39,344 nt of DNA from DUZB01 sp964407525 (lineage in GTDB: Bacteria; Desulfobacterota; DSM-4660; Desulfatiglandales; Desulfatiglandaceae). Of the stretch, positions 22,690-30,071 are shown one piece after another; position 1 is the stretch's first letter; every line of letters begins with the position of its first letter. Under the pieces are notes generated by a model that was given only the letters and a program-made list of their open reading frames with translations, made no database searches and was not told the DNA's origin. A program made the position numbers and the translations under genes. The stretch lies in NCBI GenBank assembly GCA_964407525.1, contig CAYOWC010000014.1, forward strand, positions 1 to 39,344, in the 5' to 3' direction.

Positions 22690-23694
22690 ATGAAAAAGAG
22701 AGGAAAAGGATTTTCGACCATCGGTTACGCAAACGGATTCTACGGCGGCGGTGATCCCAATCAGTCCCAGATCAGCCTCAAATTGGACGGTACCTTTGAC
22801 CTTTTGATGGGTACTGCAGAACTTGGGCAGGGGTGCAACACCGCGTTCGCTCAAATCGCAGCTGAAAGCCTGGATGTTCCACCGGATTGCATCACGGTGA
22901 CCAACGGGGACACGGATGTGATCCCTTTCTGCATGGGGGCTTTTGCCAGTCGGGCACTGTTCATAGGCGGCAATGCTGTTATTTCCGCCTGCGACGATCT
23001 GAAGGAAAAAATCAAGCAGTTTGCCGCCCCCATGCTGGAGGTTGCACCGGAACAATTGGTAGTTGCCGACAATAAAGTTTCGGTGGAGGACAATGCGGAA
23101 AAATCCCTGGCCATGGCCGATATCGGGGGCGCCTCCACCTTTGGTGGTGGTTATCTGGTAGGTCTTGGGGTTTATATGCCACCCGGACCCCTTGAGAGCG
23201 ACCCAAAAACGGGCTATATGCCACTGCTTTCGGCTGCCCCTTTTGCCGCTTGCATCGTGGAGATTGAGGTGGACACGGGGACCGGGATTATAGAGGTCCT
23301 CAGCATCAACCATGCCTATGAAATCGGCAAGGCCATCAGTCCGATAATCTGCAAACAGCAAATCAATGGCGGCACGGCCATGGGCATAGGCATGGCACTT
23401 TCCGAGAGCGCCCACCCCAGTTGGCCAAGTATGGATAATGCGGTAGATAAACTGGCGGATTACTATATGGCTACCGCGGCTGATATGCCCGCACAGGACC
23501 ATTATGCCACTGTCGAAGTTCCGCATCCTGACGGCCCTTTTGGAGCGAAAGGCTTTTGTGAAATGTCATGCAATGCGCAGTTACCTGCAATCGCCATGGC
23601 CGTCCACGACGCTATCGGGGTGTGGATTACCAAATTTCCCATCACGCCGGAGGATATCCTGCGTGCACTTGCTCCCAATGAAGAGGGAGTTTGA
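22690..23694 (+). CDS. Molybdenum hydroxylase C-terminal molybdopterin half, second copy (NdhM-like)
   Basis: A complete 334-residue NdhM-type subunit, with TAELGQGCNTAFAQIAAESL near residue 38, and near the end GPFGAKGFCEM, whose Glu matches the catalytic base of xanthine dehydrogenase. A GGGAGGTAAG ribosome site precedes ATG 22690. Last gene of the operon; a candidate terminator follows at 23823. Subunit sizes (about 50, 36, 30 and 17 kDa) agree with the L, M, F and S subunits of nicotinate dehydrogenase, a labile-selenium enzyme. No selenium-insertion gene lies in the window. Confidence 0.94.
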   Translation: MKKRGKGFSTIGYANGFYGGGDPNQSQISLKLDGTFDLLMGTAELGQGCNTAFAQIAAESLDVPPDCITVTNGDTDVIPFCMGAFASRALFIGGNAVISACDDLKEKIKQFAAPMLEVAPEQLVVADNKVSVEDNAEKSLAMADIGGASTFGGGYLVGLGVYMPPGPLESDPKTGYMPLLSAAPFAACIVEIEVDTGTGIIEVLSINHAYEIGKAISPIICKQQINGGTAMGIGMALSESAHPSWPSMDNAVDKLADYYMATAADMPAQDHYATVEVPHPDGPFGAKGFCEMSCNAQLPAIAMAVHDAIGVWITKFPITPEDILRALAPNEEGV

Positions 23695-23743
23695 GTTCAA
23701 ATTTATACGAAGGCCTGCAATATGTAAGCCTTTGATGTTCCTC

Positions 23744-23773
23744 TTGGTCCGGATTCCTCCGAGTCCGGGCCAA
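23744..23773. other. Hairpin in the convergent gap
   Basis: TTGGTCCGGA (23744-23753) pairs with TCCGGGCCAA (23764-23773), one G-U pair, loop 10 nt. There is no T tract on either strand. It lies between two converging genes. Confidence 0.5.
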
Positions 23774-23822
23774 AATTTGGTACTGTTGTGAAAACTTAGA
23801 AGAGGCCTCCGGTGTAGATATT

Positions 23823-23846
23823 GCCGGCTCCCGGCGGTCTTTTCTC
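23823..23846 (+). terminator. Candidate terminator of the second hydroxylase operon
   Basis: GCCGG-CTC-CCGGC hairpin (23823-23835) followed by GGTCTTTTCTCTT. The stem is short and the T tract is broken, so this is tentative. Confidence 0.4.
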
Positions 23847-24875
23847 TTAATCCATCACAAGGGCAGTACGACCAAGTAACTTCATATCGTCGATCAGTTT
23901 TTGGGCCTTGTTAGCCTCTCTTAGTGGGAAAGTGTTCATAACGGCCGGCTTCACTATGCCGCGTCTCACCAGTTCCAGGGATTCCCGAATCTCCTGTCGT
24001 GTAGCACATCGACATCCGGTCAAATTGATCTCGTCGAAGAGAAGTCGTGCTGGATTGAAATTCAACTCCCCAATCTCTTTGGGAACCCCGACCACTACAA
24101 GGGTGCCACCCCTGCCCAGGCACCTGGTGCCGGTTTCCAAGGTTTCTTTTGTGCATACCATATCTACTACGGCATCCACTCCGCGGCCCCTTGTAAGCCG
24201 CATGACCGCATCATCCATTGACTCATCCGCGGCATTAATCACTTCATCCGCCCCATTCTCCATGGCAAAGTCCAATTTTTCCAAAGAGATATCGGCCCCG
24301 ATAACGTAGGCCCCAAAGGCTTTGGCAACCTGCACTGCGTGGACACCTACGCCCCCACCTGCTCCTACCACCAGCACCCGGTCGTTGGGTTTCGTCTTTG
24401 TTCGTTCTTTAAACACGTGCCAGTTTGTCGCCACCGCATCGGTGGTCACCCCGGCCTCGGCAAAACCGACACCTTCAGGGATGTGCAGCACATTGCGTTC
24501 CGGTATCTTGGTATATTCTGCTAAACCACCGTCGATGGCAGCGCCTACGTATCCTCCCAGATTTTCACAGAGGGTCTCTCTGCCACTGACGCACCACCTG
24601 CAATGTCCGCAAGTAAGATAGAAACTCACGCAAACCCTGTCTCCACGTTTGAACCTGGTGGTCTCGCCCCCGGTCTCTTCAACAACACCACCGATCTCAT
24701 GGCCAATGACCCTGGGCAAAGTGCCTCCCAATCGACCGGATCTAAGGTTCGTCAATGTGAGCCCGATACCACAGGCCTTGATTCTGATAAGGATTTCCTG
24801 GGGTCCTATTTCAGGAACGGGCCTGCATTCCAGTATATATGGGGCATTCCAATCATACATTACCATGGCTTTCAT
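23847..24875 (-). CDS. Zinc-type medium-chain dehydrogenase/reductase missing one catalytic zinc ligand
   Basis: A 342-residue MDR protein. The structural zinc lobe is complete (C89, C92, C95, C103), and the coenzyme motif GAGGGVGVHA is at 171-180, with Asp at the end of the next strand (GADIS), which favours NAD. At the catalytic zinc site His59 (GHE) and Asp146 are present, but the usual Cys of the ACGVCHTD motif is Gly38 (ACGIGLTL). It may reduce an enoyl-CoA or another substrate rather than oxidise an alcohol (inference). The start at 24875 has GGAGGAAG upstream; a longer frame starting at 25049 has no domain content. Confidence 0.9.
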   Translation of the reverse strand: MKAMVMYDWNAPYILECRPVPEIGPQEILIRIKACGIGLTLTNLRSGRLGGTLPRVIGHEIGGVVEETGGETTRFKRGDRVCVSFYLTCGHCRWCVSGRETLCENLGGYVGAAIDGGLAEYTKIPERNVLHIPEGVGFAEAGVTTDAVATNWHVFKERTKTKPNDRVLVVGAGGGVGVHAVQVAKAFGAYVIGADISLEKLDFAMENGADEVINAADESMDDAVMRLTRGRGVDAVVDMVCTKETLETGTRCLGRGGTLVVVGVPKEIGELNFNPARLLFDEINLTGCRCATRQEIRESLELVRRGIVKPAVMNTFPLREANKAQKLIDDMKLLGRTALVMD

Positions 24876-25282
24876 AAAATTTCTTCCTCCACAAACTTTG
24901 GCCGTAAGCATGCAAATTTTTCTTTTTATGATGTTGAACCCAAGAACCTTTATTGGGAACAGGGTAAAAAAAGAATACCCATTTCCAACGGATGCCATAT
25001 GAACAAATCTCACCTTGCTCGTCAACATGGAAATGAGTAGAGGCAGCAAAGAGAAAGAAGTTCGGAAGTTAAAAATGTTCCATATAGATGAATTTTACTG
25101 ATCATAAGGCACTAATTATAAACATAAATACCTATATTATTTGTATAATTATTCCTTTACGCATATTCATTAAAAATAAACTATTTTCCTTTAAAGTGAA
25201 ATTTTTATTGACTTTGCGCATGAATCCACCATAAAATGAACAAAGGCTATTAAGGGAAAAAATTTGAACGGAGGCGCTTTTG
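24876..25282. other. Divergent intergenic region
   Basis: 407 nt between the MDR gene (minus) and the MaoC gene (plus), AT-rich, without a credible gene. It contains the MaoC promoter (25193-25237) and a further ATTCATTA half-site at 25165-25172. No clear promoter was found for the MDR gene. Confidence 0.65.
25193..25237 (+). promoter_or_regulatory. Promoter with TGAA box for the MaoC-acyl-CoA dehydrogenase pair
   Basis: TTGACT (25208-25213) and TAAAAT (25232-25237) are 18 nt apart. The upstream box AAAGTGAAATTTTTA is in the same register as the one at 19224. Confidence 0.6.
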
Positions 25283-25729
25283 ATGACCGCTATGACCATT
25301 GATGAATTGAAGGTGGGAGATCGGGCGGAATTTGCCAAAACGGTTTCAGAGTCGGATATCTATCTCTATGCTGGGATAACAGGGGACTTTAATCCCGCCC
25401 ATGTCAATGAAGAATACGCGAAAAAAACGTTTTTTAAAACCAGAATTGCCCATGGCATGCTGACAGCAGGATTTATATCCTCTGCTATTACCAACCAACT
25501 CCCGGGTTATGGAACTGTCTACATCAGACAGGAATTGAATTTTTTGGCGCCGGTCCATATTGGAGACACGATTACCGCTCAAATCGAGGTGGGGGAAATT
25601 ATGAGTGAAAAGAAACATGTACGACTAAGCACTAAGTGTTTCAATCAGGATGGGAACATCGTTCTGGACGGTGAAGCAGTAGTCAGTCCACCCAGACGTT
25701 CCAAAACATCGGATCCTGAGGGTTCATAA
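25283..25729 (+). CDS. MaoC-like hydratase
   Basis: A 148-residue single hot-dog protein of the MaoC/(R)-enoyl-CoA hydratase family. The catalytic Asp and His are in ITGDFNPAHVNEEYA, followed by RIAHGML, the classic hydratase-2 motif. It adds water to a trans-2-enoyl-CoA. The start is ATG 25283, 8 nt after GGAGG; a TTG one codon upstream is less likely. It is 85 nt upstream of an acyl-CoA dehydrogenase, with which it could make two consecutive beta-oxidation steps. Confidence 0.92.
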   Translation: MTAMTIDELKVGDRAEFAKTVSESDIYLYAGITGDFNPAHVNEEYAKKTFFKTRIAHGMLTAGFISSAITNQLPGYGTVYIRQELNFLAPVHIGDTITAQIEVGEIMSEKKHVRLSTKCFNQDGNIVLDGEAVVSPPRRSKTSDPEGS

Positions 25730-25814
25730 ATCCCCATGCTCCATATTTCAAACCCTAACGGACTGTCAATACGGAATTTCTTCCCTTGGATTTCCATAAG
25801 GAGACGATAAAAAA

Positions 25815-26951
25815 ATGTACTTACTGAACGAAGATCAAAAGATGTTCGTTGACCAGGTCAGAAAGATGGTCTCCGAAAAAGTAGCTCCGCGGGCGGCTGA
25901 GATAGATAAAACAGGTGAATTTCCCTGGGATCTGAAAACCATTTTTCAGGAAATGGGACTTTTGGGCCTGAGTGTACCAGAAGAATACGGCGGGATGAGT
26001 CAGGGACACATGTACCTTTGTCTGGCAGTGGAGGAGATAGCCAAAGCCTGCGTGAGTTCATCTTTGATCGTTCAGGTTCAATCTCTTGGTTGGGAACCGA
26101 TTCTCATTGCCGGATCTGAAGAGCAGAAAAAAAAATACGGACAGCGTGTGGCCTCAGGTGAAATCCTGTCGGCCTTTGCTTTAACAGAGTCCGGAGCAGG
26201 ATCGGATGCAGCCGCAATGAATACCAAAGCCAAAAAACAAGGCGGAAAATATATTATAAACGGCTCCAAATGCTTCATCAGCAACGGACCAATAGCGGAT
26301 GTGTTCAGCCTTTTTGCCATGACCGACAGCGCCGCCGGCGTCAAAGGGATCAGCGCTTTCATCGTCGAGAAAGATTCGCCGGGGTTTTCCGTTGCCAAAT
26401 GGGAATCGAAAATGGGCATTAAGGGCTCACCCACCGGAGAACTGGCCTTTGAGGATATGGAAATCCCCACTGAAAATCTCCTTGGCCAAGAAGGGAAGGG
26501 GTTTGTTTATGCCATGAAGACCTTAGATACCTCAAGGCCGGTTATTGCAGCTCAGGCCGTGGGTCTTGCCCAGGGGGCTTTAGACCAAGCCGTTTCCTAC
26601 GCAAAAGAACGAGTCCAGTTTTCGAGACCAATCGCAAAATTCCAGGGAGTGGGCTGGATTCTGGCAGAAATGGCTGCACGAATCGAGGCAGCGAGAGCGG
26701 TAACCTACCAAGCCGCAGCCATGATAGATGTACAGGACCCTCGAAAAACCTATATGTCGGCCTGCTGCAAACTGTTTGCATCGGATATGGCAATGAAGGT
26801 AGCCACCGACGCCCTTCAAGTGGCGGGCGGTTACGGATATATGACCGAGTTTCCATTTGAGCGGATGATGCGCGATGCAAAGATTACTCAGATTTATGAG
26901 GGAACAAACCAGATACAAAAGCTGGTGATTACACGAGAACTCCTCAAGTAG
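25815..26951 (+). CDS. Acyl-CoA dehydrogenase
   Basis: A 378-residue flavoprotein of the short/medium-chain acyl-CoA dehydrogenase family. Flavin and substrate motifs are ALTESGAGSDAAA near residue 125 and RVQFSRPIAKFQGVG near 268. The catalytic Glu lies in QIYEGTNQIQ near the C-terminus. It introduces a trans double bond beside the thioester and passes electrons to ETF, which is not encoded here. Start behind AAGGAG. The following gene converges with only 14 nt between stops. Confidence 0.94.
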   Translation: MYLLNEDQKMFVDQVRKMVSEKVAPRAAEIDKTGEFPWDLKTIFQEMGLLGLSVPEEYGGMSQGHMYLCLAVEEIAKACVSSSLIVQVQSLGWEPILIAGSEEQKKKYGQRVASGEILSAFALTESGAGSDAAAMNTKAKKQGGKYIINGSKCFISNGPIADVFSLFAMTDSAAGVKGISAFIVEKDSPGFSVAKWESKMGIKGSPTGELAFEDMEIPTENLLGQEGKGFVYAMKTLDTSRPVIAAQAVGLAQGALDQAVSYAKERVQFSRPIAKFQGVGWILAEMAARIEAARAVTYQAAAMIDVQDPRKTYMSACCKLFASDMAMKVATDALQVAGGYGYMTEFPFERMMRDAKITQIYEGTNQIQKLVITRELLK

Positions 26952-26965
26952 CGAGGTCTTCCAGT

Positions 26966-27388
26966 TTATGCGGGTAATGGGCAAGACGGGCCACTTACCA
27001 GTTCAATCAATAAGTTGCCGGTATCTTTGGGATGGAAAAAAATGGCCTTTTCAAAACTTGGAGTGTCCTCAGGGGTCTCGGACAGACTCCGAAGCCCCTT
27101 TTCTTTCGTGAAATAGCGAACCGCTTCATCGATGTCGGCCACAACATAACAAATATGATGGAGTTTACCAGATCCGTGCTTTTTCAAAAAACGGCCTAGC
27201 CCATCATCTGCAAGGGGTTTGATAAGCTCCAGGTATGTGTTATTACATAACAAGAAACTGCATTCTGCATTAAAGGCAGTTACAACATAGCGGCCTTTTT
27301 CTTCAAACCCGAAAAGCCCTTCATACATATCCTTATATCGATCAATATCGTCAACGACCATGCCGATATGGTGGATGTCCAATTTCAT
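26966..27388 (-). CDS. Glyoxalase/VOC-fold protein, methylmalonyl-CoA-epimerase-like
   Basis: A 140-residue protein made of two VOC modules. The four metal-ligand positions look complete: His in HHIGMVV, Glu in TYLELIKP, His in KLHHICYVV, and Glu in LIELVSG. The spacing resembles methylmalonyl-CoA epimerase. The start was put at ATG 27388 with AGGAGAG upstream. It lies downstream of the MBL-fold gene on the same strand (105 nt gap), possibly co-transcribed. Epimerase, lyase or dioxygenase are all possible in the superfamily. Confidence 0.85.
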   Translation of the reverse strand: MKLDIHHIGMVVDDIDRYKDMYEGLFGFEEKGRYVVTAFNAECSFLLCNNTYLELIKPLADDGLGRFLKKHGSGKLHHICYVVADIDEAVRYFTKEKGLRSLSETPEDTPSFEKAIFFHPKDTGNLLIELVSGPSCPLPA

Positions 27389-27493
27389 ATACGTCTCTCC
27401 TAAATGTGCTTTTAGTTGCAGGGGGGCTGATATCCGCAAGAGATGGAGCAGACCACCTGCATAGACAAAACTGCCCCTTGCCGAAAGAAAGCC

Positions 27494-28309
27494 TTAGACG
27501 CCGAATACCTTTCCCACAATTGAGGTTTCATGTCCCGGAAGATAAAACTGTGGATCTCTCATTAAGGATTTGAGTCGATAGATGGATCTAAACCATGCAT
27601 AGTGGTCATATACCAGGCTTGAAGGTACGGCCGGACCCCAGTGTTTGGGAGCCGGGGTGATGGTAATTTTCTTTCCATCCATAAGAGTCATCTCGGTCAT
27701 CTCTGGAAACGCAATGGGCAGTATATGGACGGTATCACCCGTCAGATTGTAGACACCGTCTTTTGTTTTGACCAGCAAACACTGACTACCGGCGGTATGG
27801 CCGGGGGTATGAAGGATTTCAAGCCCCTCGTAAAGCTTCAGGTCGCCCACCAATTTCATGCAATTCATCTCTTTTAGCTGCGGAATAAGGCTTTGGTCGA
27901 AATCCCCGCGGATCATCATAGACGGCAGTGGGTCGAGAAGTTCCTTCCACTCACATTCCTGGAAGATATGAACGGCTTCAGGAAAAAGATGGCAGTTCCC
28001 GGCATGGTCATTGTGAAGATGTGTATAGATGACCGCTTCAATCTCCCGTGGATTTACCTCAATGTCATAGAGCGCCTTAAGAACCCAGTCTTCTCCGCCT
28101 TGCGCCGGACAATTGGCCCAAGCCCTGCCGTTCACAATATATTTCCCATTGATTCCCGTATCGCATAGAATCTTGTGTTTCCCATCTGTCAAATAGAACC
28201 CCAGATACGGTATCTCCATAGGCAAAGAAACATCCAAACCAGTAGTTAATTGATCCTTTTTCACCTCTATAACGCCGCATAGCAAGGTTTTAATAATCCA
28301 ATGAGACAT
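27494..28309 (-). CDS. Metallo-beta-lactamase-fold hydrolase, lactonase-like
   Basis: A 271-residue MBL-fold protein. The dinuclear zinc motif HLHNDHAG is intact, followed by TPGHTAGS, a TGDT Asp and a final LPGHE His. The overall layout resembles the AHL-lactonase group, which opens lactone rings, but the fold has many reactions. No signal peptide. ATG 28309 with GGGGG upstream was chosen over ATG 28336, which has no ribosome site. It is divergent from the XRE-cupin regulator, and its promoter (28360-28403) carries the same TGAA box. Confidence 0.87.
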   Translation of the reverse strand: MSHWIIKTLLCGVIEVKKDQLTTGLDVSLPMEIPYLGFYLTDGKHKILCDTGINGKYIVNGRAWANCPAQGGEDWVLKALYDIEVNPREIEAVIYTHLHNDHAGNCHLFPEAVHIFQECEWKELLDPLPSMMIRGDFDQSLIPQLKEMNCMKLVGDLKLYEGLEILHTPGHTAGSQCLLVKTKDGVYNLTGDTVHILPIAFPEMTEMTLMDGKKITITPAPKHWGPAVPSSLVYDHYAWFRSIYRLKSLMRDPQFYLPGHETSIVGKVFGV

Positions 28310-28359
28310 CTTTCTTACCCCCTTGTCAATTCCCATCCTATGATTGATAACTGTCCAAT

Positions 28360-28403
28360 AATTTAGGCTGAAGTTTTCATCATGTCAAGACAAAGTTCAT
28401 TCC
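28360..28403 (-). promoter_or_regulatory. Promoter with TGAA box for the MBL-VOC pair
   Basis: On the minus strand TTGACA (28383-28388) is followed after 17 nt by TAAATT (28360-28365). The box just upstream, GGAATGAACTTTGTC, is in register with those at 19224 and 25193. Confidence 0.65.
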
Positions 28404-28424
28404 AATAGAATTTTTTTCCATTTT

Positions 28425-28469
28425 AAATGAACTTTTTCATTGACATCTTTTCTTGATTCAAAATATAAT
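28425..28469 (+). promoter_or_regulatory. Promoter and dyad operator of the XRE-cupin regulator
   Basis: TTGACA (28440-28445) and TATAAT (28464-28469) are 18 nt apart, a very good sigma-70 promoter. The perfect dyad AATGAA-CTTT-TTCATT (28426-28441) overlaps the -35 element, which suits autorepression. Confidence 0.75.
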
Positions 28470-28500
28470 CCTTCAAAACTGAAAGACAGAGGAAATATTA

Positions 28501-29121
28501 GTGGAAATAGATGACATAGGATCAAACATCCGAAAAAAACGATTAAAGCACCAGCTTACCCTTGAACAACTATCAAAAAGCACGGGGCTTTCGAAGAGCC
28601 TACTGAGCCAGGTTGAACGCAATCTAACACAACCATCCATCACTTCAATTAAAAAAATTGCGAGGCATTTCGGGATCAGCGTAGTGAAGCTTCTGGCAGG
28701 AAGCGAAAACGGCCAAGACCTCTGGGGGTATGAATCCCGCCCACAGGAACAGCCCGCGCCAACTCTTCCCTATGCGACAGACATACAGGTGGTTCGTTCC
28801 GATAGGAGGAAAGGGGTAACCCTTCCGGGTGCACATGTCCTTTATGAGGTACTCACGCCTGATCTGCGTCGTCAATTGGAAGTCATGCTCATGAAAATAA
28901 AGAAAGGCGACAGTTCAGGAGACCAGCCCATGCTCGATCCACCCGGCGAGAAGTTCGGAATCGTTCTAAAAGGAACGATTGAGGTGACGGCAGGCGAAGA
29001 AGTTCATACCCTTCATGCGGGAGATAGTATTTGCCATCCGGCTGATGTTCCCCATTCCTGGCGCGGTATAGAAGGGGATGACATCGAAGTGATATGGGTC
29101 CACACACCGCCATCTTTCTAA
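28501..29121 (+). CDS. XRE-cupin transcription regulator
   Basis: A 206-residue regulator with an N-terminal XRE helix-turn-helix (residues 8-62; LEQLSKSTGLSKSLLSQVER is the recognition part) and a C-terminal cupin (about 120-203) that contains GEKFGIVLKGTIEV and HAGDSICHPADVPHSW. This is the PuuR/ClbR-like layout, in which the cupin senses a small metabolite. It starts at GTG 28501 with GAGGAA 7 nt upstream. Divergent from the MBL-fold gene. Dyads of AATGAA type at its own promoter and in front of the sugar-type importer, plus related boxes at three other promoters, suggest it is the local master regulator (inference). Confidence 0.92.
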   Translation: MEIDDIGSNIRKKRLKHQLTLEQLSKSTGLSKSLLSQVERNLTQPSITSIKKIARHFGISVVKLLAGSENGQDLWGYESRPQEQPAPTLPYATDIQVVRSDRRKGVTLPGAHVLYEVLTPDLRRQLEVMLMKIKKGDSSGDQPMLDPPGEKFGIVLKGTIEVTAGEEVHTLHAGDSICHPADVPHSWRGIEGDDIEVIWVHTPPSF

Positions 29122-29201
29122 GGTAAAGGATGCAGGCGTGCAACAAAGGCCTGCCCGATGATTAAAAAATATTTATCGCCAATAATAAGGAGGAGGTACC
29201 A

Positions 29202-29894
29202 ATGCAGAAAACTATTGACTTAACTCAGGAGATCTATCAAGGGATGCCTGTTTATCCAGGGCACATGAACACCGTGATTTGGGATTATCATACCTATGAA
29301 GAGACAGGCAAACTATTCGAAGGCGGCTATTGCTACACGACAAAAGGAATGATTCTCAATGACCATGGCCCCACCCATGTGGATTCCATTAGCCATGTCA
29401 ACCCGGACCCTAACGCCCCAAGCATCGATAAGATGCCGCTGGAGACCTTTTTCGGTCCGGCCCTTTGTCTTGATGTTTCAGATTTCCCCGAGCGGAGCAC
29501 AATGGACACCGATGTAATCAAGAAGGCCGAGAAAAAGGCAAATCTTGAAATTCAGGCGAATGATATCGTCCTTTTCTACACAGGCCATTTCGACAGAAAT
29601 TATGGCAAACCTGAATGGCTCGATGCCTATTCAGGGTTCACAAAAGAAGCAGCGGAATATCTATTGGTCGAGAAAAAAATAAAAAACTGGGGTGTGGACG
29701 CTCCCAGTACCGATACTCCTGGGAATCTTGCATATCCTGTACATATGGTAACTCGAAAAACGGAAATACCACACATGGAAAACCTCTGCAATCTTGATCA
29801 GATTGCGGGAAAACGTTTCACATTCTATGGCTTACCCCTAAAAATAAGAGGAGGTAGCGGATCACCTATTCGGGCTATTGCCATTCTGGCTTGA
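29202..29894 (+). CDS. Cyclase/kynurenine-formamidase-family metal hydrolase
   Basis: A 230-residue protein of the cyclase family (Pfam cyclase), which contains kynurenine formamidase and isatin hydrolase. The metal motif HGPTHVDSISH spans residues 55-65, supplying His, His, Asp and the final His. The family opens amide rings or N-formyl bonds with Mn or Zn. AGGAGGAGGT precedes the ATG. It follows the XRE-cupin gene by 80 nt and may be in its transcript. A ring-opening amidohydrolase next to a molybdenum hydroxylase fits an N-heterocycle pathway (inference). Confidence 0.9.
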   Translation: MQKTIDLTQEIYQGMPVYPGHMNTVIWDYHTYEETGKLFEGGYCYTTKGMILNDHGPTHVDSISHVNPDPNAPSIDKMPLETFFGPALCLDVSDFPERSTMDTDVIKKAEKKANLEIQANDIVLFYTGHFDRNYGKPEWLDAYSGFTKEAAEYLLVEKKIKNWGVDAPSTDTPGNLAYPVHMVTRKTEIPHMENLCNLDQIAGKRFTFYGLPLKIRGGSGSPIRAIAILA

Positions 29895-29940
29895 TAAGTT
29901 TCCTGACATAGAAGAAAAGGATTTTTTTTGCCCTACGTGT

Positions 29941-29986
29941 TCATTCAGGATGAATTTTATCCCTTTTTAATGAAACTATTCATTAC
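29941..29986. promoter_or_regulatory. Two dyads upstream of the CUT2-type importer
   Basis: TTCAT-TCAGG-ATGAA at 29941-29955 and TAATGAA-ACTA-TTCATTA at 29969-29986 (perfect 7+4+7). The second matches the XRE-cupin dyad AATGAA-N4-TTCATT. A convincing -10/-35 pair was not found beside them. Confidence 0.6.
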
Positions 29987-30071
29987 TGTTGATATCCTGT
30001 TACTCTTGCTTGTCATGTTTTTGGTTGGTAATCTTTAGACTTCTTTCTGATGGTCCATGGAGGGAAAGCGT

